A stretch of 10,458 nucleotides of DNA from NCBI GenBank assembly GCA_013330055.1, contig DUJB01000008.1, forward strand, positions 25,258-35,715, given 5' to 3'. Below the pieces are notes generated by a model. The model saw nothing but the letters and a program-made list of their open reading frames with translations, searched no databases and was not told the origin of the DNA. Shown piece after piece: positions 1 to 6,904 of the stretch (the first letter of the stretch is position 1; every line of letters begins with the position of its first letter). A program made the position numbers and the translations under genes. Origin of the DNA: Nitrosopumilaceae archaeon (GTDB lineage Archaea > Thermoproteota > Nitrososphaeria > Nitrososphaerales > Nitrosopumilaceae).

Positions 1-359
1 CGTTTCAAATCATAAAGCATTCTTTTGTGGACTCCCCTTGTTGCGCTGTAAATGACGGGTATTGGAAGTTTAGATTGAAGGATATGAGTAGTGCCAGGAC
101 TTACTGTACCATGAATAACTATGCCTTTAGGTTTGAATTTATGATAAAGCGATATTGCATTAGGAATGAATTTTTCTGTGTATGGTATACATATGTGTAA
201 TAAACAAGTGTCAAGACTAGCATATTTTTCAAATTGTTTTTTATTTATTAATTTTTGATTTATATCATATCCTGTTACAATAACTGTCTTTGAAATAAGC
301 TGTAAAATTGGTATGCCTATTTCTCCTAATCCTGCTACAACATCTTTAGTTTTTTTCAA
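1..359 (-). CDS. Nucleotide-sugar dehydrogenase-like Rossmann protein, N-terminal part (gene cut by window edge)
   Basis: The first 119 codons of a minus-strand gene lie here; the rest is beyond base 1. The frame opens with a TTG at 357-359, and an in-frame TAA lies a short way upstream with no ATG or GTG between, so TTG is the best start. A dinucleotide-binding fold is visible: a beta strand running into GLGEIG (residues 10-15) and an acidic Asp32 after the second strand, which suggests NAD preference. Residues 85-91 read TVSPGTT, like the S/T-V-x-PGTT segment of the UDP-glucose/GDP-mannose dehydrogenase family, followed by RGVH at 108-111. Those enzymes oxidise nucleotide sugars to uronic acids for surface polysaccharides, which suits the glycosyltransferase nearby. 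The family match is partial, the catalytic cysteine region is outside the window, and another NAD(P)-binding dehydrogenase remains possible. Confidence 0.5.
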   Translation of the reverse strand, partial: MKKTKDVVAGLGEIGIPILQLISKTVIVTGYDINQKLINKKQFEKYASLDTCLLHICIPYTEKFIPNAISLYHKFKPKGIVIHGTVSPGTTHILQSKLPIPVIYSATRGVHKRMLYDLK

Positions 360-790
360 AGTAAACGTAACAATTGTTTTATGAATGACTAATTAGTTTT
401 TGGATTATTATCATAATGTTATTTTTTGCCGTATTCAATTAATGGGATCCTAGAATGTAAAAATAGAATTCATCATACAGTACAATAATTATGAAAGAAG
501 ATATTTTTGATGAGACCCAAAATTGATGAAAATGATTTGAAATGAATAAAAAATCTAGTTTCGGGCGTTAGTTTTCACGCTACACTTGATGTTAATCTAG
601 CAGGATGTATTCCGCTACTGGTTGATGTCTGCAAAAACACCTTCCTTTAGTAGTAAATTTGTAAAAGCATATTCAAAATTTGTCATGTTTCTGGTATGAA
701 GAGTTTTCATCGAGTTATCACTTTTTAGCATAAACGGTCATATTATTCAAATAGTTACTACATCTAATTATTAATTGAAAGGTTACAACA
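360..790. other. Gene-poor AT-rich intergenic stretch
   Basis: These 431 bases separate the minus-strand dehydrogenase-like gene from the plus-strand membrane protein gene, so promoters for both should lie here. No intact ORF of convincing length, tRNA-like fold or tandem repeat is visible. The only coding-like signal is the short frame at 510-650, which has an internal stop. AT-rich stretches near 376-386 (minus) and 764-774 (plus) are loosely placed as TATA elements for the flanking genes, but neither is strong. Confidence 0.5.
510..650 (+). pseudogene. Possible small decayed ORF with one internal TGA
   Basis: From ATG 510 one reading frame gives 11 codons, a TGA at 543-545, then 34 open codons in the same frame up to a triple stop (TAG TAG TAA, 648-656). 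The second part reads as an ordinary protein segment with mixed hydrophobic and polar residues (for example LAGCIPLLVDVCK). The TGA could be a mutated TGG or another sense codon. An AT-rich box around 480-491 lies about 25 bases before the ATG. I recognise no family, the frame is short, and chance is a real alternative. Confidence 0.22.
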
Positions 791-1264
791 ATGAAATCCA
801 GATATAAAAAAACATTGCCTTTTAGAGCTTGGTTCTATTTTAGAATGGGCTGGTCAACTTATTTTGCTTTCATTTTTGCTGCAGTGAACACATTAGTAGT
901 GACTTATTATTTGGCAATTGAAAGAATACCAGAATTAAAATATATTTTTCCTTCGTTTTCAATTTATGCAGCAGTAATGATTGTAATAGGAATACCGTTG
1001 TTAGTTCTGTTTGGATATGTCCACTTCAAAAAAAGCCAAGCTTATAGTTCTGAAGCAGACATAGGCGTAGAAAGTAATCCATATTATTTCAAACTGCCTC
1101 CAGGTCATCAAAGAGATGTGTTAGTACCTCTACAACTATTACTTTCTCAGATGATCCTTAAGATTGCGATAAATGAAAAATTAACAACAGAAGAAATTGA
1201 CAAATTAAAAGATATTCAGAAAAAATTAGATATTCTCATCCAAGGAGGTTCACTTGATAAGTAA
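791..1264 (+). CDS. Two-helix membrane protein of unknown function
   Basis: This is a 157-residue protein with a basic N-terminus (about residues 1-12), two predicted membrane helices (about 22-43 and 53-77) and a soluble C-terminal part. The C-terminal region has an Asn-Pro-Tyr-Tyr stretch and PPGHQRD around 96-109, then an amphipathic, probably coiled helix from about 110 to 150 rich in Lys, Glu, Leu and Ile. The lysine-rich N-terminus suggests that end is cytoplasmic, with two helices returning the C-terminal domain to the cytoplasm. ATG 791 is the first start in the frame and has only a weak purine stretch upstream. It sits between glycan-type genes, so a scaffold or accessory role in envelope polysaccharide work is possible by context only. 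I know no catalytic motif or named family for it. Confidence 0.72.
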   Translation: MKSRYKKTLPFRAWFYFRMGWSTYFAFIFAAVNTLVVTYYLAIERIPELKYIFPSFSIYAAVMIVIGIPLLVLFGYVHFKKSQAYSSEADIGVESNPYYFKLPPGHQRDVLVPLQLLLSQMILKIAINEKLTTEEIDKLKDIQKKLDILIQGGSLDK

Positions 1265-1451
1265 AATTTATTCAACTTCATCCCGTGAATAATTCAAGTA
1301 TTTGTAAAACCGCAATAATTAGCCATATTGTTTCTATTAGACTATATGTTATGATTATTAATGATTAATAAGTACTATTACATTTCATCTACGAAAATAT
1401 GAAAAACTATATGAGATAAAATTGTCATATTATTTTCAAGATGTTAGATTT
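1265..1451. other. AT-rich intergenic spacer with small inverted repeat
   Basis: This spacer separates the membrane protein and glycosyltransferase genes. A perfect 7-bp inverted repeat (1268-1274 with 1286-1292, 11-base loop) starts just past the upstream stop codon. It could be a weak 3'-end hairpin, but no T-run follows it. AT-rich sequence at 1413-1433 lies at the right distance to serve as a promoter for a leaderless start at 1452. Confidence 0.3.
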
Positions 1452-2300
1452 ATGAAAACGTATTTTGCCATTGTAACATGTAGAAATTCAGAGAATAACA
1501 TTGAAGATGCACTTAATTCGTTGAAGAATCAAACGTTAAAACCTGAATATGTTATAGTAATAGATGATGGATCAAATGATAAAACACCTGAGATTTTAGA
1601 AAGGATACGAATTAATTGGAACAGACTTTATGTAATAACAAATCCTGACTTGGGATACAACATAGGACGAGTCGCTAGTAACTGGAATAATGCAATCAAA
1701 TTTGCCGAAGAATTAAAACTAGAAAAAACAGATTATCATTTGATTACTACTGATGATACAATATATGAAGACCAGTATGCTGAGAAGATGATAAAAATGT
1801 TAGACGTAGATCCTAAAATTGCAATTGCTTCTGGCAATTATGACAAGAATATCTACATCACACCTCATGGTGCAGGCAGATTTGTCAGAAATTCTTTTTT
1901 TAATACTTATCTTCATTTTTATCCAGAAAAAATGGGTTATGAATCACTTGTCTTGCATATAGCTAATCGACATGGCTATACATACAAGTTGTTCAATGAT
2001 GCTCGATTTAGACATACAAGAGAACTAGGAAAAGATCATCATTTCTATGAATTTGGTGCAAGTATGCGTACTTTAGGATATCATCCTTTATTTGTAATGG
2101 GTAGATTCTTTTTGTATTTTGTCAAGGGAAAACCCATAGGAAGAAAGGGAGCAATTTACATGCTTTATCATTATCTAAAATATACACCAAAAAATGATGG
2201 TTATGACAGCATGTATGATAGTGAAACTAGAGAATTCATCAGGGATACTCAATGCCGCAGAATAAAGAACATATTGAAAGGAAAAATTACCAAACATTGA
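1452..2300 (+). CDS. Family 2 glycosyltransferase
   Basis: This 282-residue protein has a GT-A fold. The N-terminus gives a beta strand with YFAIVTCRNSENNI, then the nucleotide-sugar-binding VIVIDDGS motif (Asp38, Asp39). A TTDDT sequence at 99-103 fits the DXD-like metal and diphosphate-binding site. The protein should transfer a sugar from a nucleotide sugar to a growing glycan or lipid carrier at the cytoplasmic face; donor and acceptor cannot be read from the sequence. There are no clear membrane helices, although residues 215-245 are aromatic and may touch the membrane. I chose ATG 1452 because the family's first strand begins right there; a TTG ten codons upstream (1422) would add an atypical tail. 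It is convergent with the asparagine-synthetase-like gene and lies in a probable surface-glycan cluster. Confidence 0.88.
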   Translation: MKTYFAIVTCRNSENNIEDALNSLKNQTLKPEYVIVIDDGSNDKTPEILERIRINWNRLYVITNPDLGYNIGRVASNWNNAIKFAEELKLEKTDYHLITTDDTIYEDQYAEKMIKMLDVDPKIAIASGNYDKNIYITPHGAGRFVRNSFFNTYLHFYPEKMGYESLVLHIANRHGYTYKLFNDARFRHTRELGKDHHFYEFGASMRTLGYHPLFVMGRFFLYFVKGKPIGRKGAIYMLYHYLKYTPKNDGYDSMYDSETREFIRDTQCRRIKNILKGKITKH

Positions 2301-2349
2301 ATTTTAGATAATTTTTTAAAATGTAGTTTAATTCTGTGATGTCTATTCT
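2301..2349. terminator. Possible bidirectional terminator between convergent genes
   Basis: The 49 bases between two convergent stop codons contain a short symmetrical AT block, with a run of six T at about 2311-2316 followed by AAAA. T-rich tracts end transcription in archaea, and this one offers U-rich RNA mainly on the plus strand. Evidence is composition and position only. Confidence 0.3.
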
Positions 2350-3585
2350 TTAGAGTTTTTGTGTTTTTTTCATGGTTTTACCGATAAACAATCTATACCA
2401 AATTTCTAATGAGAGAATTCCTAACATTTTGCTGATGTAGCGGACATTTAATTCTAAATTATCTTGTAGTAATTTTTTATGTATTGTGTTTAACCATTCT
2501 TCATTAATGATCTTATTTTTTACTATTTCAGAATCTGTATTCACATAAGTATTGACAATTTCTTTGGCATTCTTTCTCCATAACGAGCACAAATCAAAGG
2601 AAAATCCCTTTTTAATGGGTTGAATTTTTTTAAAACCTTTTTGTTTAGTGAGAATTGAATATAATGGGATTTTACCATTGATTTTTTTAGGATCATATTT
2701 CATCTTCCATGGGATATGAGTTGCAAATTTTATCATTTTATCAGTGAGAAAGATTGACCTGATGTCTAAACCTAGGTATTTCCCAAATGCATTATTGGAA
2801 GGAATCCAATCATAAAGCAGTTTTCCATTAAAATCAGCAAGAAAAACTTGATCTAGTGGTTCAAGGTTATTATTAAAATAAGGTTTTAGAAGTGCGTATA
2901 TTTTCTCCCATGAGAATTTTATTTTTGAGCCAAACATCTTGTGTTGATCCGGAACCCAGTCACGTTCATGGCATGAAAGATATAGTTTTGTTTTATTCTT
3001 CCAATCTGTATTTTTTGATAAATTTGAAAGAAATTTTTTGTATCTAAAAGTATAACCCCCAAACAATTCATCACCACCGTCACCGGAGTAAAAGATACTT
3101 GATTGTTTCCTAGCTTCAGCCATTGGATAGTATTGATATAAATTCCATCTTGGTTCTTTTACGATGTAAATTAATTGCGGTAATTCATTTAGGATGTCAT
3201 CTTTTATTATGTTATGAAAATTACCATCGTAAATTCTGGATAACTCCTTGGCTCTTTGAATCTCATCATCTTCATCCCCAAAACCCATGCTAAAGCATTC
3301 GATCTTGATATCTGGAAGCACTGACCGTATCATTGCTAACGTGAGTCCGGAATCAATTCCGCCACTAAGAGACAATGAAATACTATTAGCTCTCAATTTT
3401 TTTTTCATTGTTAATAGATCATCTTCTACAATATCGTTTATTTTCGATTCAATGTCATCAATCTTAGTCGGAGTAAAATCTTTGTAAGATAACGGTTTCA
3501 TCAAGGAAACCTTTTCAGGATCATATCTTAGCGTAAGAATTTTTGAAATTGAATTGTAACTAATTTTTGGTTGTCCCGTATTCAA
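2350..3585 (-). CDS. Stand-alone asparagine synthetase (AsnB C-terminal) domain protein
   Basis: This 411-residue protein matches the ATP-dependent amidotransferase half of class B asparagine synthetase. It has the PP-loop SGGIDS (74-79) that binds ATP pyrophosphate and the family signature SGDGGDELFGGY (167-178). Residues 16-24 (ILTLRYDPE) resemble the linker that in full AsnB joins the glutaminase and synthetase domains. The N-terminal glutaminase with its catalytic Cys2 is absent, and nothing in the 83 bases upstream could encode it. Such a protein must use free ammonia, borrow a partner glutaminase, or act on a different substrate; stand-alone homologues occur in surface-polysaccharide clusters, which fits the neighbours. 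The start is a TTG just after a run of T with a stop codon three codons earlier; ATG 3501 (Met29) would remove the linker. A TATA-like box lies at 3601-3609. The substrate is unknown. Confidence 0.82.
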   Translation of the reverse strand: MNTGQPKISYNSISKILTLRYDPEKVSLMKPLSYKDFTPTKIDDIESKINDIVEDDLLTMKKKLRANSISLSLSGGIDSGLTLAMIRSVLPDIKIECFSMGFGDEDDEIQRAKELSRIYDGNFHNIIKDDILNELPQLIYIVKEPRWNLYQYYPMAEARKQSSIFYSGDGGDELFGGYTFRYKKFLSNLSKNTDWKNKTKLYLSCHERDWVPDQHKMFGSKIKFSWEKIYALLKPYFNNNLEPLDQVFLADFNGKLLYDWIPSNNAFGKYLGLDIRSIFLTDKMIKFATHIPWKMKYDPKKINGKIPLYSILTKQKGFKKIQPIKKGFSFDLCSLWRKNAKEIVNTYVNTDSEIVKNKIINEEWLNTIHKKLLQDNLELNVRYISKMLGILSLEIWYRLFIGKTMKKTQKL

Positions 3586-3600
3586 AAAAAATTATTTTGA

Positions 3601-3609
3601 TTATAAAAG
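3601..3609 (-). promoter_or_regulatory. TATA-like box upstream of the asparagine-synthetase-like gene
   Basis: The minus strand reads CTTTTATAA, a good archaeal TATA-type element. Its centre lies only 20 bases from the TTG start at 3585, slightly nearer than expected for a leaderless transcript, so either the spacing is short or the true start is a little downstream. A second AT-rich element lies near 3648-3658. Confidence 0.35.
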
Positions 3610-3668
3610 TGATGGCATTAACAAACATTTCATACAGGACAGAAAATTAATAGATAAAGTGAATTAGT

Positions 3669-5333
3669 TTACATTAAAGCCTGAGATGCTTCATGAAACA
3701 TTTGGCTTTTTGCACAGCCTGCAGCAAGTTCGTCTCCTGCGCCTCTTCTCATGATTCCTCGATACAAGCCATCTTCTAGTTTTTCCCCTACTCTTTGTTC
3801 CCATTCTTCTACTGTAGTAGAGTATTTCTTTTGGATTCTGTCTCTGTACCATTCAGGTATCACATTAAACGCACAGAATGGAACGATTCTAAGATCCGGT
3901 GTTACATAGTGAATATCACATCTTTGTAATCTTTCTAGGTCTTCGTTGTATTTGTCTTGGAAGTGCATCATTCCTAAGAATAATCCTTTGACATGCCACG
4001 AGCCAACAGAGTCAAATGATCTTTTCATCAAAATGTTTCCAAACATCTTTGCCAAATCAAGACCAGCTGGTTGTTTTTTCTTATCAACAAAGCTTGAAAG
4101 TTTTCTGACAACTTCTAACATTGTAAAGTATTTGTTCTTGCCAGAACGGATTTCTTCTGCCTTGTCCTCGAAGAGCTCTAACATTCCTTGAATGTCTGCA
4201 AATCTGGTCAGTGGTACAAACTTCTTTGTTTCTTGATCTTCAAAAATATACGTACCAGCACCGCATGCAAAGTGAATTGATAATTCGTATTTTGGTTTGC
4301 TTGAAAATGCTTCAATGACATTTGTCAATGGCATGCAACTTGGAACCGGGAACCAGTCATCTACAGTAACCTCAGCTCCAGTCTGTTCCTCAATTCTTTG
4401 GATACAGTCAGGAATTGTAATTCTGTATTTCTCACGTTCTTTTTTGCCCATTCTTCCGGTCAATGATACCGGTTGGAAGTTTACTGCATGGACAACATCC
4501 AGATTCTTTTGTGCATACCTGATTATGCCACCTAGTTCGTGGTCATTAATTGATTTGATAACAGTTGGTACAAAAACTACTGTAGTGCCTGTCTTTCTTG
4601 CACTCTCAAGAGCATATGGAACTTCCCAATGGTTTTTGGGGTTTGTTCTTGCAGTTACACCATCAAAACTAAGGTAGAGGTTGTTAACACCAGCTAATCT
4701 TACTTCACGCATTGCTTCTGGATCCAAAGCAAATCTAATTCCGTTTGTATTCATCTGTATATGATCAACACCTTCTTCTTTCATTATTTTAATAACATCA
4801 ACAATATCTTCACGCAACATAGGTTCACCGCCAGTTATTTGCATCGAGTTTCCTGGAATTGGTCTTTCTGCCCTCAGAGTCTTCATCATTGCTCTTACTT
4901 GGTCATGGGATGGTTCATACATGTATGCACCTTCAAGTCCCTTTTTCACATAGAAGAAACAATACCAACATGTTAGATCACATCTGTTAGTAACTATCAT
5001 GTTTGCTAGTCCACTGTGTGATAAGTGATTTGAACATAGACCGCAGTTGTTTGGACACGAGCATTTCTCAATCATAACATTTGGAGCATGAGCACCTTTT
5101 CCGTCCATCCAGTAAGTGCTAAATTTTTTGTACATTTCATAGGAACCAAAGTATAGCTCTTCACATTCGCCATGTGTTGGGCAGGTCTTTGTCATGAATA
5201 CCTTGCCATCTCTTTCAAAGACCTCTGCGTCTAGAATCATGTTGCAGTCTGGACATATGCTTTGAGTAAATCTAATAGTAGATTTTTTACTTAGTGTAGG
5301 TACCTTCTGGTTGGCAATCTGGATTAGTTCCAT
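3669..5333 (-). CDS. tes: Radical SAM tetraether lipid synthase (Tes/MJ0619-like)
   Basis: This 554-residue radical SAM protein has the canonical cluster-binding C118-x3-C122-x2-C125 and a GGE motif (168-170) for S-adenosylmethionine. Ahead of it are two cysteine groups: C27, C30, C51 and C57, spaced like a rubredoxin-type site, and C91, C93, C97 and C100, spaced like an auxiliary iron-sulphur site. More cysteines follow at 310, 333, 357, 472 and 487. This architecture and the N-terminal CPDCNMILDAEVF segment match tetraether lipid synthase, which joins two archaeol-type lipids by carbon-carbon bonds between phytanyl chain ends to make macrocyclic and GDGT membrane lipids. GDGT membranes are expected in thaumarchaea. 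Other members of this radical SAM group act on different substrates, so the exact reaction is inferred. Start ATG 5333 is supported by a TATA-like box 28 bases upstream, implying a leaderless mRNA. Confidence 0.82.
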   Translation of the reverse strand: MELIQIANQKVPTLSKKSTIRFTQSICPDCNMILDAEVFERDGKVFMTKTCPTHGECEELYFGSYEMYKKFSTYWMDGKGAHAPNVMIEKCSCPNNCGLCSNHLSHSGLANMIVTNRCDLTCWYCFFYVKKGLEGAYMYEPSHDQVRAMMKTLRAERPIPGNSMQITGGEPMLREDIVDVIKIMKEEGVDHIQMNTNGIRFALDPEAMREVRLAGVNNLYLSFDGVTARTNPKNHWEVPYALESARKTGTTVVFVPTVIKSINDHELGGIIRYAQKNLDVVHAVNFQPVSLTGRMGKKEREKYRITIPDCIQRIEEQTGAEVTVDDWFPVPSCMPLTNVIEAFSSKPKYELSIHFACGAGTYIFEDQETKKFVPLTRFADIQGMLELFEDKAEEIRSGKNKYFTMLEVVRKLSSFVDKKKQPAGLDLAKMFGNILMKRSFDSVGSWHVKGLFLGMMHFQDKYNEDLERLQRCDIHYVTPDLRIVPFCAFNVIPEWYRDRIQKKYSTTVEEWEQRVGEKLEDGLYRGIMRRGAGDELAAGCAKSQMFHEASQALM

Positions 5334-5356
5334 ACTAATCGCTTGTTTTCAGAATT

Positions 5357-5366
5357 AGTATTTAAT
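5357..5366 (-). promoter_or_regulatory. TATA box for the tes-like gene
   Basis: On the minus strand CGATTAAATA is centred about 28 bases before the ATG at 5333, the spacing expected when transcription starts at or next to the start codon. It faces away from the TrmB gene promoter in the same 145-base divergent spacer. Confidence 0.45.
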
Positions 5367-5446
5367 CGATTTCCTACAAGACACCGGTGGTTTTGTGAGA
5401 TTAACCTCGTCTGATATGCCTGATTCGCAAATACTTGCAAAGTTGA

Positions 5447-5456
5447 CATATATATC
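5447..5456 (+). promoter_or_regulatory. TATA box for the trmB-dtxR operon
   Basis: The stretch CATATATATC is the clearest TATA element in the window. Its centre is 27 bases before ATG 5479, predicting a leaderless transcript. No Shine-Dalgarno-like sequence precedes the ATG at a usual distance, which agrees with this. Confidence 0.58.
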
Positions 5457-5478
5457 AAAAGGCTAAGAATGAAAAGAG

Positions 5479-6249
5479 ATGAGTCTTTCAGATAAGGCAA
5501 GAAAGGCGCTTGAAAAAATAGGTCTCACAAGTTATGAAATAAAGACGTATTCTGCACTTTTAAAATCTGGTCAGATAAATGCGTCAGATCTGAGTCAGAA
5601 ATCTGGTGTACCATATTCAAAAATTTATGAAGTATTGGGTACCCTAGAAGAGAAAGGATGGATAGGTTCTGATGAATCAAGACCTACCCAATATTTTGCA
5701 AAACCACCTTCTACTGCAATAGAAAATACAAGACAAACTCAAGAAGTAGAATTCAAAAATAATGAATCCACAATTTTAAAAGAACTCACTCCACTTTATG
5801 AACAAAGTGGTACCAGTGAACGACCTGACATTTGGGTTCTTTCTGGAGTAGTAAATATTGCTTCAAAAATTTTGGAAATGGTGGACTCGTGTAGAGATGA
5901 AGTGTTGATAGCAATACCAAAAGTCGCAGAAGATCTGGCAAAAGAAGCACTTCCTAAGCTTAGATTATTACATGACAGAGGAGTAGACATCACAATATTA
6001 GTTTCTGATGATGCACATTCAGAGACTCTCAAAGCATTATCACGAGTAGCCAAAGTAAAAATTAAGAAAGGGCTTTTCGGCGGAGGAGTAATTTCAGATA
6101 AGCGATATGTCGTTATTTTATTGGGGGAAGATCTTGGGACCTCCGGATCTGCTGAAGCAGTTGCTATATGGGCAGATCATTCTGGTCTTGCTGGCTTTGC
6201 ACGTGAGTATTTTGAATACTTATTAAAAGAATCAAAGGATGTAAAGTGA
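5479..6249 (+). CDS. TrmB-family transcriptional regulator
   Basis: This 256-residue protein has the TrmB winged-helix domain at about residues 8-75, including LTSYEIKTYSALLKSG and the recognition-helix region SGVPYSKIYEVLGTLEEKGW, followed by a short linker helix. The C-terminal half (about 115-250) has alternating strands and helices resembling the PLD-like/effector domain found in many TrmB proteins, with a DVK tail. TrmB proteins bind DNA and act as repressors or activators; classic members sense sugars, but thaumarchaea carry several with no sugar context, so the effector is unknown here. The gene begins the operon with the DtxR-type regulator 11 bases downstream, suggesting paired control of metal or stress genes. 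ATG 5479 is fixed by the TATA box 27 bases upstream. Confidence 0.85.
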   Translation: MSLSDKARKALEKIGLTSYEIKTYSALLKSGQINASDLSQKSGVPYSKIYEVLGTLEEKGWIGSDESRPTQYFAKPPSTAIENTRQTQEVEFKNNESTILKELTPLYEQSGTSERPDIWVLSGVVNIASKILEMVDSCRDEVLIAIPKVAEDLAKEALPKLRLLHDRGVDITILVSDDAHSETLKALSRVAKVKIKKGLFGGGVISDKRYVVILLGEDLGTSGSAEAVAIWADHSGLAGFAREYFEYLLKESKDVK

Positions 6250-6252
6250 GGT
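6248..6252 (+). promoter_or_regulatory. Shine-Dalgarno GAGGT overlapping the trmB stop codon
   Basis: GAGGT shares two bases with the TGA stop of the TrmB gene and matches the archaeal anti-Shine-Dalgarno. It is followed after 8 bases by CTG 6261 in the DtxR frame. It lies much too far (62 bases) from the first GTG/ATG in that frame, so it argues for initiation at the beginning of the open frame. Confidence 0.45.
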
Positions 6253-6260
6253 AAAATAAT

Positions 6261-6707
6261 CTGTCAAATACAAAAGATGAAGTTCTGTTTGTAGGTACCG
6301 CAGAGGCCGAACATGTGGAGATGTATCTAAAGGCCATATGGCACATAAAAGAAAGTGGTAATCCTGTGAAGATTAGTTCAATATCTAAGATGCTAAATGT
6401 TAGACAACCAAGTGTTGTTCAGATGCTAAAAAAGCTAAACGAATCCAAACTTGTCAATTATAATAAGACAGGTGTTTCGTTGACCAAGAGTGGAGAACAA
6501 GTGGGTTCTAATATGATGCGAAACAGTAGATTGTTAGAAGTTTTGATGGATAGTGCGCTCAAAGTGGATATAGATGAAGAGATGGTTTGCGGAATAGAAC
6601 ATCATATGAATGAGCAATTCACTGATGCACTATGTACAATGCTAAAGCATCCAAGAAGATGTCCCCATGATCACGATATTCCACGTGGAAAGTGTTGCAA
6701 AAATTAA
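6261..6707 (+). CDS. DtxR/MntR-family metal-dependent regulator
   Basis: The protein contains the DtxR N-terminal helix (EMYLKAIWHI), a winged helix (SSISKMLNVRQPSVVQMLKKL) with LTKSG wing end, and the metal-binding/dimerisation domain with IEHHM and CTMLKHPRRCPHDHDIPRGKCC. The Cys, Glu and His residues there are placed like the Fe(II)/Mn(II) ligands of the family, so it should repress metal uptake or storage genes when metal is bound. It ends without an SH3-like domain, like MntR. The start is uncertain. GTG 6315 is the first conventional start in frame (130 residues) but removes residues that normally precede EMYLK and has no ribosome-binding site. The frame is open from 6255, reads plausibly (FVGTAEAEHVEMYLK), and CTG 6261 sits 8 bases behind GAGGT, so I chose CTG (148 residues). 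It is probably cotranscribed with trmB. Confidence 0.82.
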   Translation: MSNTKDEVLFVGTAEAEHVEMYLKAIWHIKESGNPVKISSISKMLNVRQPSVVQMLKKLNESKLVNYNKTGVSLTKSGEQVGSNMMRNSRLLEVLMDSALKVDIDEEMVCGIEHHMNEQFTDALCTMLKHPRRCPHDHDIPRGKCCKN

Positions 6708-6718
6708 TTTTGAAATAA

Positions 6719-6728
6719 GTTATATCTT
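6719..6728 (+). promoter_or_regulatory. TATA box for the 51-residue cysteine-rich gene
   Basis: GTTATATCTT is centred about 25 bases before ATG 6749, the spacing of a leaderless archaeal promoter, and lies just after the DtxR gene stop at 6707. It supports the small ORF being a separately expressed gene. Confidence 0.5.
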
Positions 6729-6748
6729 AGTAAGAGTTTCAAATAATT

Positions 6749-6904
6749 ATGACCTGTTTTTGCGGTTGTGAAACCTATATCCGTGATTCTAATGGCTTTA
6801 AGATAGGATGTGTAAAGTGTAATCATGGTCCACAAAATCATGAGGAAAGTTTCAAACTTAAATCAAGTCTTGAAGAAAGTCAAAAGCGTGGATCTCTTTC
6901 TTAA
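6749..6904 (+). CDS. Small cysteine-rich (zinc-ribbon-like) protein, 51 residues
   Basis: A complete short ORF with ATG start and TAA stop encodes 51 residues beginning MTCFCGCETYIRD. Cysteines at 3, 5, 7, 21 and 24 form C-x-C-x-C and C-x2-C pairs, followed by His26 and His31. This resembles a single zinc knuckle or ribbon, then a charged tail rich in Glu, Lys and Ser. The coding signs are codon-like composition, paired cysteines and a TATA-like element at the right distance. It fills the gap between dtxR and the convergent yjbQ, ending one base before the yjbQ stop codon. Metal binding is inferred from spacing; its role may be nucleic-acid or protein binding, or metal handling given the adjacent metalloregulator. 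I recognise no named family. Confidence 0.6.
   Translation: MTCFCGCETYIRDSNGFKIGCVKCNHGPQNHEESFKLKSSLEESQKRGSLS

Noticed and set aside
1268..1292. Hairpin after the membrane protein gene as an intrinsic terminator
   Set aside because: The 7-bp stem is AT-rich with an 11-base loop and no T-run follows; it is mentioned only within the spacer entry.
1422..1451. TTG 1422 as start of the glycosyltransferase
   Set aside because: It adds ten residues unlike the family N-terminus; ATG 1452 is followed directly by the first strand of the GT-A fold.
4297..4677. Long open frame on the plus strand inside the tes-like gene
   Set aside because: It is antisense to strongly conserved radical SAM coding sequence, has low-complexity antisense composition and no promoter.
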